From the NCBI GenBank assembly GCA_038327685.1, contig JBBQLH010000001.1:34063-98062 (forward strand): a stretch of 64,000 nt of DNA. Reading direction: 5' to 3'. Below the pieces are notes generated by a model. It was not told the DNA's origin, did no database searches, and saw only the letters and a program-made list of their open reading frames with translations. Every line of letters starts with the position of its first letter. Position 1 is the first letter of the stretch. This document shows positions 32,826 to 41,411 of this stretch, in pieces. The position numbers and the translations under genes were made by a program. This DNA comes from DASQFQ01 sp038327685 (lineage in GTDB: Bacteria; Actinomycetota; Thermoleophilia; Solirubrobacterales; Solirubrobacteraceae).

Positions 32826-33509
32826 CCCTTTCCCGCGATTGGTCTGCAATTGAGCGAGAAAGCCGTCGAAGAGCCGGAAGGCGGCCGCCTCGGCCGCCTC
32901 GCGGCGCTCGCGCGACGCGGTCAGCAGCGCCGCGCCGTCGTCGATCCCGAGCGCCGCCAGCTGCTCCCGGTCCGCATTCGCCCAGCCGGCCACGATGTCG
33001 ACGGTGGCCTCCGGGTGGAACTGCACGCCGAGATGCGGGCCCAGCCGGAAGGCCTGCGGGGCGTCGGCCGTGCGCGCGAGCTCCGTGGCGCCGGGCGGTG
33101 TGCAGAAGCGCTCGTAGTGCCACTCGAGCCAGGGACCAGCCGGCACGAGGCTCGGATCGTCGGTCTGGATCTTGCGCCATCCCAGCTCGGCCACCGGCGC
33201 CCGGCCCACCTCCGCGCCGAGCACCGCGGCCAGCACCTGGCCGCCGTAGCAGAGCCCGAGCACGGGCACCTCGCGCGCGACGGCGAGCGCGAGCAGCTCG
33301 CGCTCCGCGGCCACCGCGGGATCGAACGTGTCGCCGGCCCCGCGGTCATGGCCCAGCGACACCACGAAGGCGTAGCCCGTGGGAACGGGGAGCGGACCAA
33401 GCAGCCACGAGCGGTCGACCTCGTAGCGGAGGCCGCGGGCGTCGAGCCACTCGGAGAGCAGCCCGGCCGGCGCACTCTCGACGTGCTGGCGGATGAGGAC
33501 GGGCTTCAC
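32811..33509 (-). CDS. Class I glutamine amidotransferase-like protein
   Basis: 232 residues from GTG 33509. The nucleophile elbow VPVLGLCYGGQVLAAVLGAEV, and the His-Glu pair in HLGVQFHPEATVD, give a full Cys-His-Glu triad of the GATase1 fold. No synthetase partner lies nearby. Family relatives hydrolyse gamma-glutamyl bonds (as PuuD does for gamma-glutamyl amines) or act as stand-alone amidases. At the head of an amine-catabolic operon, release of an amino alcohol from a gamma-glutamyl conjugate is an attractive but unproven idea. A TATGCT -10 box 6 nt before the GTG suggests a leaderless message that may start the whole BMC transcript. Confidence 0.8.
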   Translation of the reverse strand: MKPVLIRQHVESAPAGLLSEWLDARGLRYEVDRSWLLGPLPVPTGYAFVVSLGHDRGAGDTFDPAVAAERELLALAVAREVPVLGLCYGGQVLAAVLGAEVGRAPVAELGWRKIQTDDPSLVPAGPWLEWHYERFCTPPGATELARTADAPQAFRLGPHLGVQFHPEATVDIVAGWANADREQLAALGIDDGAALLTASRERREAAEAAAFRLFDGFLAQLQTNRGKGLLTT

Positions 33510-33515
33510 AGACCG

Positions 33516-33521
33516 AGCATA
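33516..33521 (-). promoter_or_regulatory. -10 box before the amidotransferase gene
   Basis: TATGCT on the minus strand ends 6 nt before GTG 33509. It is one base closer than the common N7 spacing in this window. It may be the main BMC operon promoter. No copy of the 13-bp operator is seen here. Confidence 0.35.
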
Positions 33522-33590
33522 CGGCCGCTTGACAACCGCGCGCGGGTCACCCCAAGGGCCGGAGCACGAGCGCATCACCGCGACCGTGCT

Positions 33591-33668
33591 CACGACTGCG
33601 AGTACCTCCACCTCGTGCGGACGCACGACGGATGGAGGATCGCGAACGCGCTCTGGAGGCCGCGCTAG
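33591..33668 (+). pseudogene. C-terminal remnant of a SnoaL/lumazine-binding-like protein
   Basis: The last 25 codons before TAG 33668 read YLHLVRTHDGWRIANALW in the middle, the characteristic end of NTF2-like putative lumazine-binding proteins. Nothing upstream on this strand continues the domain; the amidotransferase gene begins instead. It looks like the tail of a gene lost by deletion. Short, so recognition is tentative. Confidence 0.4.
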
Positions 33669-36600
33669 CGCGGCCTCCGCTTCGCCCGCACGCGCGCCCT
33701 GAGGTGCTTCGTGCTGGTGTTGCCCGCCCGGTCGGTCGCGATCACGGTGACCTCGTAGCGGGCCGGCTTGCCGTAGCGATGCCGGACCGTGAAGCGCCCG
33801 CTGCGCGACAGGTGGACGCTCGTCTTGCGCTTGCCGTCGCCGAAGCGGATGGTCACGCGCCGGATCCCGCTCTTGTCGGTGGCGCGGCCCTTGATGATCG
33901 TGGCCCTGGGGCGCCGTACGGCCTTGATCTTCGAGACCTTCAGCGTCGGTCGCTTGTGGTCACCGGGCGTCGGGGTGGACGTCGGGCTCGCGGGCGAGAT
34001 CGTCACCGCCTTCTCGGCCGTGGTGCTCAGGTTGCGCGAGTCCGTCGCCGTCACGCGCACCGTCGCCTGGCCCGGAGCCGTCGGCGTGAACGACGCCGAG
34101 GAGCCGGACGCTGTCGGCGGATTCCCGGGCAGCTGCCACGCGAACGTCAGCCCCCCGCCGTCGGACGCCTTGCCCGTGGCGCCGTAGGTCACCGGCTCGC
34201 CGACCCGCAGCTCGGACGGACCCGAGATCGCCACCGTCGGCTTCGCGGGCAGGCGGAGCGTGTACGCGCCGCGGCCGTGGGTCGCCGCGTACAGCACGTG
34301 ACCGGACTGCGAGATCGTCAGGCCGTAGACCGCGACATGCGGCATGCCCGGCGCGGCCTGCTCCCATGTGGCGGACCCGTTCGCCCGCCGCAGAACGCCG
34401 AAGTCCGTCGCGGCGTACAAGTCGGCGGTCTCGGCGTTGCGGGCGACGCTCGTGACGGGCTGGTCGCCCAGGTTGGCGGACAGATCGGTCCACGTCGCCT
34501 TCTTCGTCTGCGGGTTGAAGCGCACCTCGTAGACGTGGCCGGTCGCGCCGGGCGTGTACGCGCCGTAGCCCGTGTAGGACACGAACGCATGGTTGGCGTC
34601 GCTCGGGTCGACGGCGATGCCGCTCACGAACCGTCCTGGCGTCGTCGCGTCGTCGTCGATGCGCGTGAAGTCGACCGCCGCAGCGGGGGCGTCGGCGTTG
34701 GTGCTGACGAACACGCGGCCGATCCGCGTGCCGGCCCACAGCGTGCCCTCGTCGCCCTCGGCGCGGGTCGTCGCGACCACGTAATGCCCCGCGCGGTCGC
34801 CGAAGCTGTCCGACGTGAGGTTCTGGCCGATCGGGGCCCAGTCGCCGCACGGGGAGCGGCCCAGGTCCAGATGCGCGGAGTTGCAGGAGTTCACCAGGGC
34901 GGCCTCCTTGCCGCCGTTGTCGTCGGTCCGCCACACGTGCTCGAGGCCGGTGTAGGCCCGGCCCGGCGTCTTCGGGTCGGCGATGAACGGCGTGTAGAAC
35001 GACCGCCTCTCGTCGGAGATCTGCAGCGGGTCGTAGATGTCGAGCCACGTCTTCGGGTCGTTGCCGTGGAAGTTCACCTCGGGCGTGGCGTCGAAGTAGT
35101 TGTGGTAGCGGACGGTGGGATTGCCGGCGTCGAAGCCCGACTGGCCGCCGTCGCCGCCCACCGACTCGAACCATGCCGTCGAGCCCGTGAACGACCAGGT
35201 CCCGTTGTCCTGCGTGCCGCCCTGCACGTCGTGCTCGGGGTCCTTCGGGTTGAAGGAGAGCGACTGGAACTGCAGGTCGTCGAGCCCGTCATTGATCGGG
35301 GTGATGTCGCCCGGGATCGCCGACAGCAACTCGTGGCAGTCGGCCAGGTCGTCCGCGGTCAGCGGCTCAGGCCCGGTGGCCGGGTCATAGACGTAGCGGC
35401 GGTTGTCGCACGAGCCCGACCGATCGACCGGGTTGGAGACGTCGACGCGGGCGACGCCGCCGTCGGAGACGTTGAACGCCATCGAGCCGTCGCCGGAGAA
35501 CCCGACGCTGTGCTCATCCGGATGCAGGCCGGACCGGACGTCCCAGGCGTCGTCGGAGGTGAGGACCGCGGTCATGTCCTGCCACGTCGTGGTCGCCGCG
35601 GTTCCGTTGGCGTTGGTCGAGCGGATCACCGCGCGCCCGTTGGATCGCGGCGGCTGGCCCGCGTAGGCGGGCAGCTCGTCGTAGTTCATCGAGCCGCCCA
35701 GCCACACCTCGTTCGGATGCCCGGGCGGGCTGACCACGTAGGAGTCGTAGCCGCACTGGCCGTTCTGGCACCAGTTGTAGGCGGCGAAGCCGGGCGTCCC
35801 GTTCACCTCGCTCGACAGCTTCGTCCAGTCGCTGTTGGCGTGGTCGCCGTTGGGCGAGCCGGCGATCGCGGCCACGTTGTCGTTGCGGTACACCTCCGGC
35901 AGCGGCGTGCCGGGGTCGTCGTCGAGGGCGAAGTCGTCGGACGCGTCACCCAGGTAGGCGCGGGTCGTGGCGCCGAGGTCGACGAGGTCGAACTCGGTGC
36001 GATCGCCATGGGCATCGCCGACCGGGTTCGCGGGATCGGAGAAGTCGCTCTGGTTGATCGTGTGGAACACCTGCGCCCACGTCGACCCGGCGTCGGAGGA
36101 GCGCCACACGCCGTAGCCGAGCACGCCCGCGTACACGGCGTCGGGGTTGTTCGGGTCGAGCTCCAGCCGGGTGATCCCGCCCTGGAACCAGTCGTTCCCG
36201 GTCGAGGGCGGGGTCGGGTTGGCCGGCGTGCGGGCGGAGAGATCGGTCTCGCGGGTGAAGCTGGCCCCCCCGTTGGTGGACTTGTAGACGCCCAGCGCCG
36301 GGGCGTTCGGCGGCGTGCGGCGCCCGCCGTTGGAGGAGGACGACCCGTGACGGGCGACCGCAGTGCCGATGTAGATCGTGTTGGGGGTGCGCGGATCGGT
36401 CGCGATCGCGCCGATCGAGCGGTTGGTCGCAACCGCTGCGCTGCCGGGCACCAGCGTCCACGACGCGCCGGCGTCCGTCGACTTGAACAGGCCCAGGCCC
36501 GCCTCGGAGTCGCTGGACCCGTTGGGCTCGCCGGAGCCGGCGTACAGCGTCTGGCGCGGGGCGTCGTAATAGAGCGACCCGAATGCCGTGGTCGGCAGAT

Positions 36601-37354
36601 CCTCCGGCGGAGCCACCCACTGCGGGTGCAACGCGAGCGCGTCATCCGTCCGCCAGATGCCGCCGCCCGCGGCGGCCACCCACGCGCGGCAGTCGCCGAC
36701 GTCGCACGCCGGGTCGACGGCGATCGCGGTGACGCGGCCGGACTCCTGCGTCGGGGGGCCCTGCTGCGTCACGGGGTCGAAGAACTGCGACGCCTCGCCT
36801 GCCACGTTGGGCGTGACCGGGCCGAGGTTCGTCCACTTGCCCGGCTCGGCCGCGAGCGCCGCGCGGTACTCGCGCTTGGTGCGGAACGCGGAGCGCGGCG
36901 CCGTTGCCGGCGTGCGGTCGAACGCGCGCCGCTCGTCGCGGGCACGGCGGTCGTCGACATAGCTGCGCGGGTAGGCGCGGTTGCTGACCTGCTCGGCCCA
37001 CGGCGTCTTGGCGCCGTGGCGGTCGCCCTCGCCGCCCTTGTGGCCCTCGACCGTCGCGGCCGCCTCCTTGAGGTTGCGGCCGCCGGTCTTGGCGGCCTCC
37101 GCCTCGCGCTCGGCCTCGCCGGGGCTCTTGCCCACCTCGAGCTCGCCGGCGCCATGCCGCGAGCCGCCCTCGCTCTCGCCCTTCTGCTTCGCCTTGCCCT
37201 CGCGCTGATGCAGGCCGTACAGCGCCAGCGCGGATCCATGGTCGCCGTCGTCGGAGCGTGCGCGCAACACCGCCACGAGCGCGACCAGCAGGACGACCAG
37301 CCCGGCCAGCAGCAACCACAGCGACAACGGACGACGGCGCAGCACAGAACCCAT
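33665..37354 (-). CDS. Very large secreted BNR/VPS10-like repeat protein with PKD domain
   Basis: 1229 residues from ATG 37354 (GTG 37357 possible), preceded by AAGGGGAG. Residues 10-32 are a signal anchor. A charged linker (40-130) is followed by a long beta-propeller region (about 170-1030) rich in BNR/Asp-box repeats such as STDAGASWTLV, STNGGASFTR, SSDAGSTWAQV and TDDNGG. A PKD-like domain (VAISGPSELRVGEPVTYGATG) starts near 1037 and a basic Ig-like domain ends the protein. Such proteins are surface-exposed and may bind or cleave glycans, but no catalytic residues are recognised. Monocistronic; its 3' end overlaps the SnoaL remnant. Confidence 0.85.
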   Translation of the reverse strand: MGSVLRRRPLSLWLLLAGLVVLLVALVAVLRARSDDGDHGSALALYGLHQREGKAKQKGESEGGSRHGAGELEVGKSPGEAEREAEAAKTGGRNLKEAAATVEGHKGGEGDRHGAKTPWAEQVSNRAYPRSYVDDRRARDERRAFDRTPATAPRSAFRTKREYRAALAAEPGKWTNLGPVTPNVAGEASQFFDPVTQQGPPTQESGRVTAIAVDPACDVGDCRAWVAAAGGGIWRTDDALALHPQWVAPPEDLPTTAFGSLYYDAPRQTLYAGSGEPNGSSDSEAGLGLFKSTDAGASWTLVPGSAAVATNRSIGAIATDPRTPNTIYIGTAVARHGSSSSNGGRRTPPNAPALGVYKSTNGGASFTRETDLSARTPANPTPPSTGNDWFQGGITRLELDPNNPDAVYAGVLGYGVWRSSDAGSTWAQVFHTINQSDFSDPANPVGDAHGDRTEFDLVDLGATTRAYLGDASDDFALDDDPGTPLPEVYRNDNVAAIAGSPNGDHANSDWTKLSSEVNGTPGFAAYNWCQNGQCGYDSYVVSPPGHPNEVWLGGSMNYDELPAYAGQPPRSNGRAVIRSTNANGTAATTTWQDMTAVLTSDDAWDVRSGLHPDEHSVGFSGDGSMAFNVSDGGVARVDVSNPVDRSGSCDNRRYVYDPATGPEPLTADDLADCHELLSAIPGDITPINDGLDDLQFQSLSFNPKDPEHDVQGGTQDNGTWSFTGSTAWFESVGGDGGQSGFDAGNPTVRYHNYFDATPEVNFHGNDPKTWLDIYDPLQISDERRSFYTPFIADPKTPGRAYTGLEHVWRTDDNGGKEAALVNSCNSAHLDLGRSPCGDWAPIGQNLTSDSFGDRAGHYVVATTRAEGDEGTLWAGTRIGRVFVSTNADAPAAAVDFTRIDDDATTPGRFVSGIAVDPSDANHAFVSYTGYGAYTPGATGHVYEVRFNPQTKKATWTDLSANLGDQPVTSVARNAETADLYAATDFGVLRRANGSATWEQAAPGMPHVAVYGLTISQSGHVLYAATHGRGAYTLRLPAKPTVAISGPSELRVGEPVTYGATGKASDGGGLTFAWQLPGNPPTASGSSASFTPTAPGQATVRVTATDSRNLSTTAEKAVTISPASPTSTPTPGDHKRPTLKVSKIKAVRRPRATIIKGRATDKSGIRRVTIRFGDGKRKTSVHLSRSGRFTVRHRYGKPARYEVTVIATDRAGNTSTKHLRARVRAKRRPR

Positions 37355-37392
37355 CACATACTCCCCTTGGACGACGCCTCAGTCGCTCGGCA

Positions 37393-37418
37393 CGTTACGC
37401 GCGAGATCCTTCGTAACG
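37393..37418. promoter_or_regulatory. Inverted repeat between divergent genes
   Basis: CGTTACG and CGTAACG are perfect inverted arms separated by 12 nt, with arm centres 19 bp apart. The site lies midway between the large BNR gene and the rightward membrane protein gene, a good place for an operator. No known family consensus is recognised. Confidence 0.4.
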
Positions 37419-37452
37419 CATTCCGGACGGTTGAGGGAAAGACTGGCTGGTG

Positions 37453-38601
37453 ATGCGCGCGACCGCGAGGACCACCTGGCTGGCCCGAGCGACGGGTGTG
37501 GTCGCCCTCGGCCTGTTGGTGGCCGGCTGGGCGCTCGCGGGCGTCGGCGACGCCGGCAGCGACGTCTTCATCGCGGCCCTCGCGATCGTGTTCTCGGCCG
37601 TCGGCGTACTGGTCGCGTCCCGCCACCCGGGCAACGCGATGGGCTGGCTGTTCCTGGGTGTGGGCGTGTCAACGGGCCTTGGCACGCTGGCCGGCTCGTA
37701 CGCCGACACACAGGGGACGTCGGAGAGTCTCGGGGAGACCGCGGCCTGGTACGGGACCCTCTCCTGGATGCCCTTCATCCTGATCCCCTGCACGTTCGTG
37801 CTGCTGCTGTTCCCCGACGGCCGCCTGCTGTCGCCGCGGTGGCGCTGGGTCGCGTGGTCCGCCGGCGTGGGGCTCGCAGGCGTCTTCGTCACCTCGGGGG
37901 TCAACCCCGGTCCGCTCGAGGACTACCCGCATCTCGACAACCCCTATGGGATCGAGAGCTCGCTGCTCGATCCGCTGACCGGGCTCGCGGCTCTCCTGCT
38001 CGTGATCGGGGTCGTCGGCTCGTCCGCATCGCTCATCGTCAGGTTCCGGCGCGAGCAGGGCGAGCGCCGCCAGCAGATCAAATGGCTGGCTCTGGCGGGA
38101 GCGGTGGCCGTCGTGACGGTCATCGTCGCCACCGCCGGTGGCGACGTCCTCTGGAGCACGTCCGCGACGAACATCGCGTGCATGGTCGGCGTTCTCTGCC
38201 TGCCGGTCGCCGCCGGCATCGCGATCCTGCGCCACCGGCTCTACGACATCGACGTCGTCATCAACCGGACGCTGGTCTACGGCTCCCTGACCGCGACCCT
38301 GGGCGGTGCATACCTCGTGCTGGTGCTGCTGATCGGACTTGCCGTCGGCCGGTCCGGGCTGGCGATCGCGGTCTCCACGCTCGCGGTCGCCGCGCTCTTC
38401 CGGCCCGCGCGCGGCCGCATCCAGGCGACGGTCGACCGGCGCTTCTACCGCCGCCGCTACGACGCCACGCGGACGTTGGAGGCGTTCGGCGGCCGACTGC
38501 GCGACGAGCTCGACCTCGAGGCGCTCGGCGCCGACCTCCGCGGCGTCGTGGCCGAGACGGTCCAGCCCGCGCACGTGTCGCTCTGGCTGCGCGACCCGTA
38601 G
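37453..38601 (+). CDS. Multi-TM sensor-like membrane protein
   Basis: 382 residues from ATG 37453 (GTG 37450 adjacent). Eight or nine TM helices fill residues 10-310, containing HPGNAMGWLFLGVG, LLFPDGRLLSPRWR and RRQQIKWLALAGAV. The block HRLYDIDVVINRTLVYGSLTA leads to a C-terminal cytoplasmic part, FRPARGRIQATVDRRFYRRRYDATRTL. This arrangement is common in actinobacterial membrane proteins that resemble the input halves of histidine kinases but lack the kinase core. Signal and partner are unknown. Ends with the usual HVSLWLRDP, so it appears complete. No downstream gene is clearly in its operon. Confidence 0.8.
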   Translation: MRATARTTWLARATGVVALGLLVAGWALAGVGDAGSDVFIAALAIVFSAVGVLVASRHPGNAMGWLFLGVGVSTGLGTLAGSYADTQGTSESLGETAAWYGTLSWMPFILIPCTFVLLLFPDGRLLSPRWRWVAWSAGVGLAGVFVTSGVNPGPLEDYPHLDNPYGIESSLLDPLTGLAALLLVIGVVGSSASLIVRFRREQGERRQQIKWLALAGAVAVVTVIVATAGGDVLWSTSATNIACMVGVLCLPVAAGIAILRHRLYDIDVVINRTLVYGSLTATLGGAYLVLVLLIGLAVGRSGLAIAVSTLAVAALFRPARGRIQATVDRRFYRRRYDATRTLEAFGGRLRDELDLEALGADLRGVVAETVQPAHVSLWLRDP

Positions 38602-38747
38602 AGCGCTCAACGGATCGCCATAGTGCAGCGACCGGGGCACGGTGCGGCCGCTCGCGGCCGCCGACGTCCAGCTGTGGTCGCGCGGGGCGACGTGGCTGCC
38701 GCCCGAGCTGGTCGGTCGACGGGTCGACCAGGGCCACACGGGCGACG

Positions 38748-39254
38748 ATGGCGCGGCACGCGGCGCTTCGGCAAGCAGCTAGGGGCACAGCTCGCGGCGC
38801 TTCGCAGGGCGCTGCGAAGCGGCAAGCTACCGGCGGGATTCGCAGGCCTCCCCGACGGGACGAAGCCCCGAAGCGCGTCCGGGTGCGCTCCTTCCCGCCG
38901 CGGCCGCCCGGTCCTCCGGCGCTGCCGTCACCGGTCGCGGCGCCCGCGCCCGCGCCGGACACGCGAGTCGACACGACGCTGACGCTCACCAGCCCGAGTG
39001 TCATCAGCCCCAAGCCGCTCGAGATCTCCGGCAACCTCTCCCCCAACGTCGTGGGCGCCACGATCCACGTCTCCTACTCCTCGCCCAAGGCCGGGACGAC
39101 GAGGCACGACACGAGCACGGACGTCAACGGCGACTACAAGGACGCGCTGTCGCCGACGACGGCCGACACCTACACGGTCCAGGCGTCCTGGGACGGCGAC
39201 GGCGCCCACAAGGCGGCGAGCTCGCCAACCTGCACGGTGAAGGTAGGTCCTTGA
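38748..39254 (+). CDS. Doubtful ORF with an Ig-like C-terminal domain (decayed region)
   Basis: Between 38602 and 39285 no convincing intact gene is seen. This frame from ATG 38748 gives 168 residues: an Arg/Ala-rich start that does not look like protein, then from about residue 70 a clear Ig-like bacterial domain (TLTLTSPSVISPKPLEISGN, AGTTRHDTSTDVNGDYKDAL, DTYTVQASWDGDGAHKAASS). Just upstream, other frames contain protein-like pieces (QLWSRGATWLPPELVG at about 38670; LRRALRSGKLPAGFAGLPDG at about 38805). I read it as the 3' end of a surface-protein gene broken by frameshifts and deletion. Confidence 0.4.
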   Translation: MARHAALRQAARGTARGASQGAAKRQATGGIRRPPRRDEAPKRVRVRSFPPRPPGPPALPSPVAAPAPAPDTRVDTTLTLTSPSVISPKPLEISGNLSPNVVGATIHVSYSSPKAGTTRHDTSTDVNGDYKDALSPTTADTYTVQASWDGDGAHKAASSPTCTVKVGP

Positions 39255-39278
39255 CGAACTTCCGGTAATTCCTGTAAT
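39251..39278 (+). promoter_or_regulatory. Promoter with tandem 9-bp repeat before the MarR/GbsR gene
   Basis: TTGACG (39251-39256), 16 nt, TGTAAT (39273-39278), then 7 nt and ATG 39286. Inside it, TTCCGGTAA and TTCCTGTAA lie head to tail (39260-39277), a possible autoregulatory site. Confidence 0.5.
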
Positions 39279-39285
39279 CCAGGGA

Positions 39286-39789
39286 ATGAGCGACGATGAC
39301 CAGCAGCTGGCGTTCGCCGACGAGGTCGGCCGGTACTTCGCCCGCACCTACGCGATGCCGCCGATCACGGGCAGCGTCGCGGCTGGATGTTGATCTGCGA
39401 TCCGCCGCAGCAGACCGCCACCGAGCTGAGCGAGGGGCTGCGGGCGAGCCGCAGCGCGATCGGCAACGCCGTCGCCGCGCTGGACGTCCTGCGCTTCGTC
39501 CTGCGCTCGCGCGCTCCGGGCGAGCGAGCGGAGCGGATCGCGCTGACTCCGGGGGTCTGGATGCAGGGCCTCGACGACGTCCAGGAGTACGCCGAGCTCA
39601 GCGCGCTGGCCCGCCGCGGGCTCGAGGTCCTCGGCGACGCGCCGCCGGCGCGACGCGCGCATCTGCTGGAGGCGGCCGCGTTCGCCGACTTCCTGCGCGA
39701 GCGACTGCCCGCCCTCGGTGACGAGGGGCGCGCGCCGCGACGAGCTGCGCGCCTCCGGCGAGCTGCCCGACCTCGACCGAGCCTCATGA
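39286..39789 (+). pseudogene. GbsR/MarR-type transcriptional regulator with two frameshifts
   Basis: From ATG 39286 the frame gives LAFADEVGRYFARTYAMPPITG, then meets a stop. A one-base shift near 39381 restores GWMLICDPPQQTATELSEGLRASRSAIGNA (the winged helix). A second shift near 39725 restores RRDELRASGELPDLDRAS and a TGA that overlaps the next ATG. With both shifts the product is about 167 residues, normal for GbsR-type regulators of drug-efflux operons. The shifts compensate each other, so sequence error is a real possibility. Confidence 0.65.
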
Positions 39790-40607
39790 GCGTCACCCCC
39801 GCCATCCTCGCCGAAGACCTCCAGGCACTCCTTCGGCGGCGTCGTCGCCCTCGACGGCCTCGACCTGCGCGTCGAGCCCGGCACGGTGTTCGGGCTGCTC
39901 GGCCCCAACGGCGCCGGCAAGACGACGCTGGTGCGGATCCTCGCCACGCTCCTGCGCCCCACCGCGGCCGCGCCGGCATCCTCGGCCACGACGTCGTCGC
40001 GGAGTCGCTCGCCGTCCGGCGCAGGATCGGGCTGGCCGGCCAGTTCGCCGCCGTCGACGAGGAGCTCACCGGCCGCGAGAACGTCGAGATGGTCGGACGG
40101 CTCTACCGGCTCTCGGGCACCGAGGCCCGGGCGCGCGCCAACGAAATCCTGGAGCGCTTCGGCCTCACCGACGCCGCCGACCGCCCCGTCTCGACCTACT
40201 CGGGCGGCATGCGCCGTCGCCTCGACCTCTCAGCGAGCCTCGCCGGGCGGCCGGCGGTGCTCCTGCTCGACGAGCCCACGACCGGGCTCGACCCGCGGAC
40301 CCGCCAGGAGCTCTGGGACACCGTCGACCGCCTGCGCCGCGAGGGCACCTCGGTGCTGCTGACCACGCAGTACCTCGAGGAGGTCGCCGCCGACGGCGAC
40401 GAGCCGCTCGTCGACGCCGCCGCCGGCGAGATCCGCCTCGTCGTGGGCGATCCGAGTGCCGCGGCCGAGTCCGTCCGGCGTCTCGACGCCCGAGGCCTCG
40501 CGATCGCTGCGCTGGCGTTGCAGCAGCCGAGCCTCGACGACGTGTTCCTGACGCTGACCGGCCGGCGCGCCGACGACGACGGACCCAACGTTCAGGAGGC
40601 CGCATGA
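39786..40607 (+). pseudogene. Daunorubicin-type drug ABC ATPase (DrrA-like), frameshifted and shortened
   Basis: The outer frame is open for 273 codons, but between about 39825 and 39965 the true coding sequence lies in another frame: SFGGVVALDGLDLRVEPGTV, FGLLGPNGAGKTTLVRILAT (Walker A). The rest is intact: TYSGGMRRRLDLSASLAGRP (signature) and VLLLDEPTTGLDPRTRQEL (Walker B). After TTQYLEE about 50-60 residues usual in DrrA are missing, then the family C-terminus resumes (QQPSLDDVFLTLTG). As written, the product lacks a P-loop. Start overlaps the regulator stop and the end overlaps the permease start, so the operon order is preserved. Confidence 0.65.
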
Positions 40608-41405
40608 GCACCACGACCGCACCGGTGCCCGAGCGGCCCCGCCTGACCCTCGCCGAGACGTTCGCCGACAGCCGCGTCATGGCGGTCCGCCAGCTGCGCA
40701 AGATCCTGCGCAGGCCGACCTACGTGGTCTTCGCGTTCGTGCAGCCGGTGGTGTTCGTGGTGCTGTTCCGCTACGTCCTCGGCGGCGCGATCGACACCGG
40801 CAGCATCGCCTACGTCGACTTCCTGATGCCCGGGATCATCGTCCAGACGGCGGTCTTCGGCGCACTGCTGACGGGCCTCGGGCTCACCGATGACATCAAG
40901 GCGGGCGTCGTCGACCGGTTCCGCTCGCTGCCGATCGCGCGCTCGGCGGTGCTCCTGGGCCGCACCGCCGCGGACGCCGTCGTGAACGCCTCGACGCTGA
41001 TCGTGATGGTGATCGTCGGGCTCGCCGTCGGCTTCCGGCCCAGTGGGCCCGTCTACGACCTCGCGCTCGCCTTCCTGCTGGTGCTCGGGTTCTCCTACGC
41101 CTTCTCGTGGATCAGCGCCTTCGTCGGGCCGATGGTCCGCGACCCGGAGACGGCCCAGTCCGCCGGGTTCATCTGGGTCTTCCCGTTGACGTTCGCCTCC
41201 TCCGCGTTCGTCCCGGCCTCGTCGATGCCGGGCGTCGTGCGGTCGTTCGCCGAGATCAACCCGGTGACGCTGGTCGTCGACGCCGCGCGCGCCCTCACCA
41301 TCGGAAGGCGACGCGCTGTCGCCGGCGCTCGGCAGCCTCGCCTGGCTGATCGGGCTGCTGATCGTCTTCGTGCCGGCCTCGCTCTGGGCGTTTCGCCGGG
41401 CGTAA
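40604..41405 (+). CDS. ABC-2 type drug exporter permease (DrrB-like), C-terminus frameshifted
   Basis: Open from ATG 40604. Six TM helices: PTYVVFAFVQPVVFVVLFRYV, DFLMPGIIVQTAVFGALLTG, the loop KAGVVDRFRSLPIARSAVLLG, and FSWISAFVGPMVRDPETAQSAGF are DrrB family blocks. After DAARALTIG the frame loses the last helix. A one-base shift near 41305 restores SPALGSLAWLIGLLIVFVPA and a TAA at 41403-41405. Without correction the frame runs to 41419. It would form the membrane half of a drug exporter with the ATPase upstream, whose gene is also damaged. Confidence 0.75.
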
Positions 41406-41411
41406 GAGGCG

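Noticed and set aside
33632..37453. A 1273-codon open frame on the plus strand opposite the BNR gene
   Set aside because: Its translation is Arg/Val/Gly-rich with no domain, signal peptide or ribosome-binding site. The minus-strand frame has clear BNR and PKD motifs. Long antisense frames are expected at this GC content.
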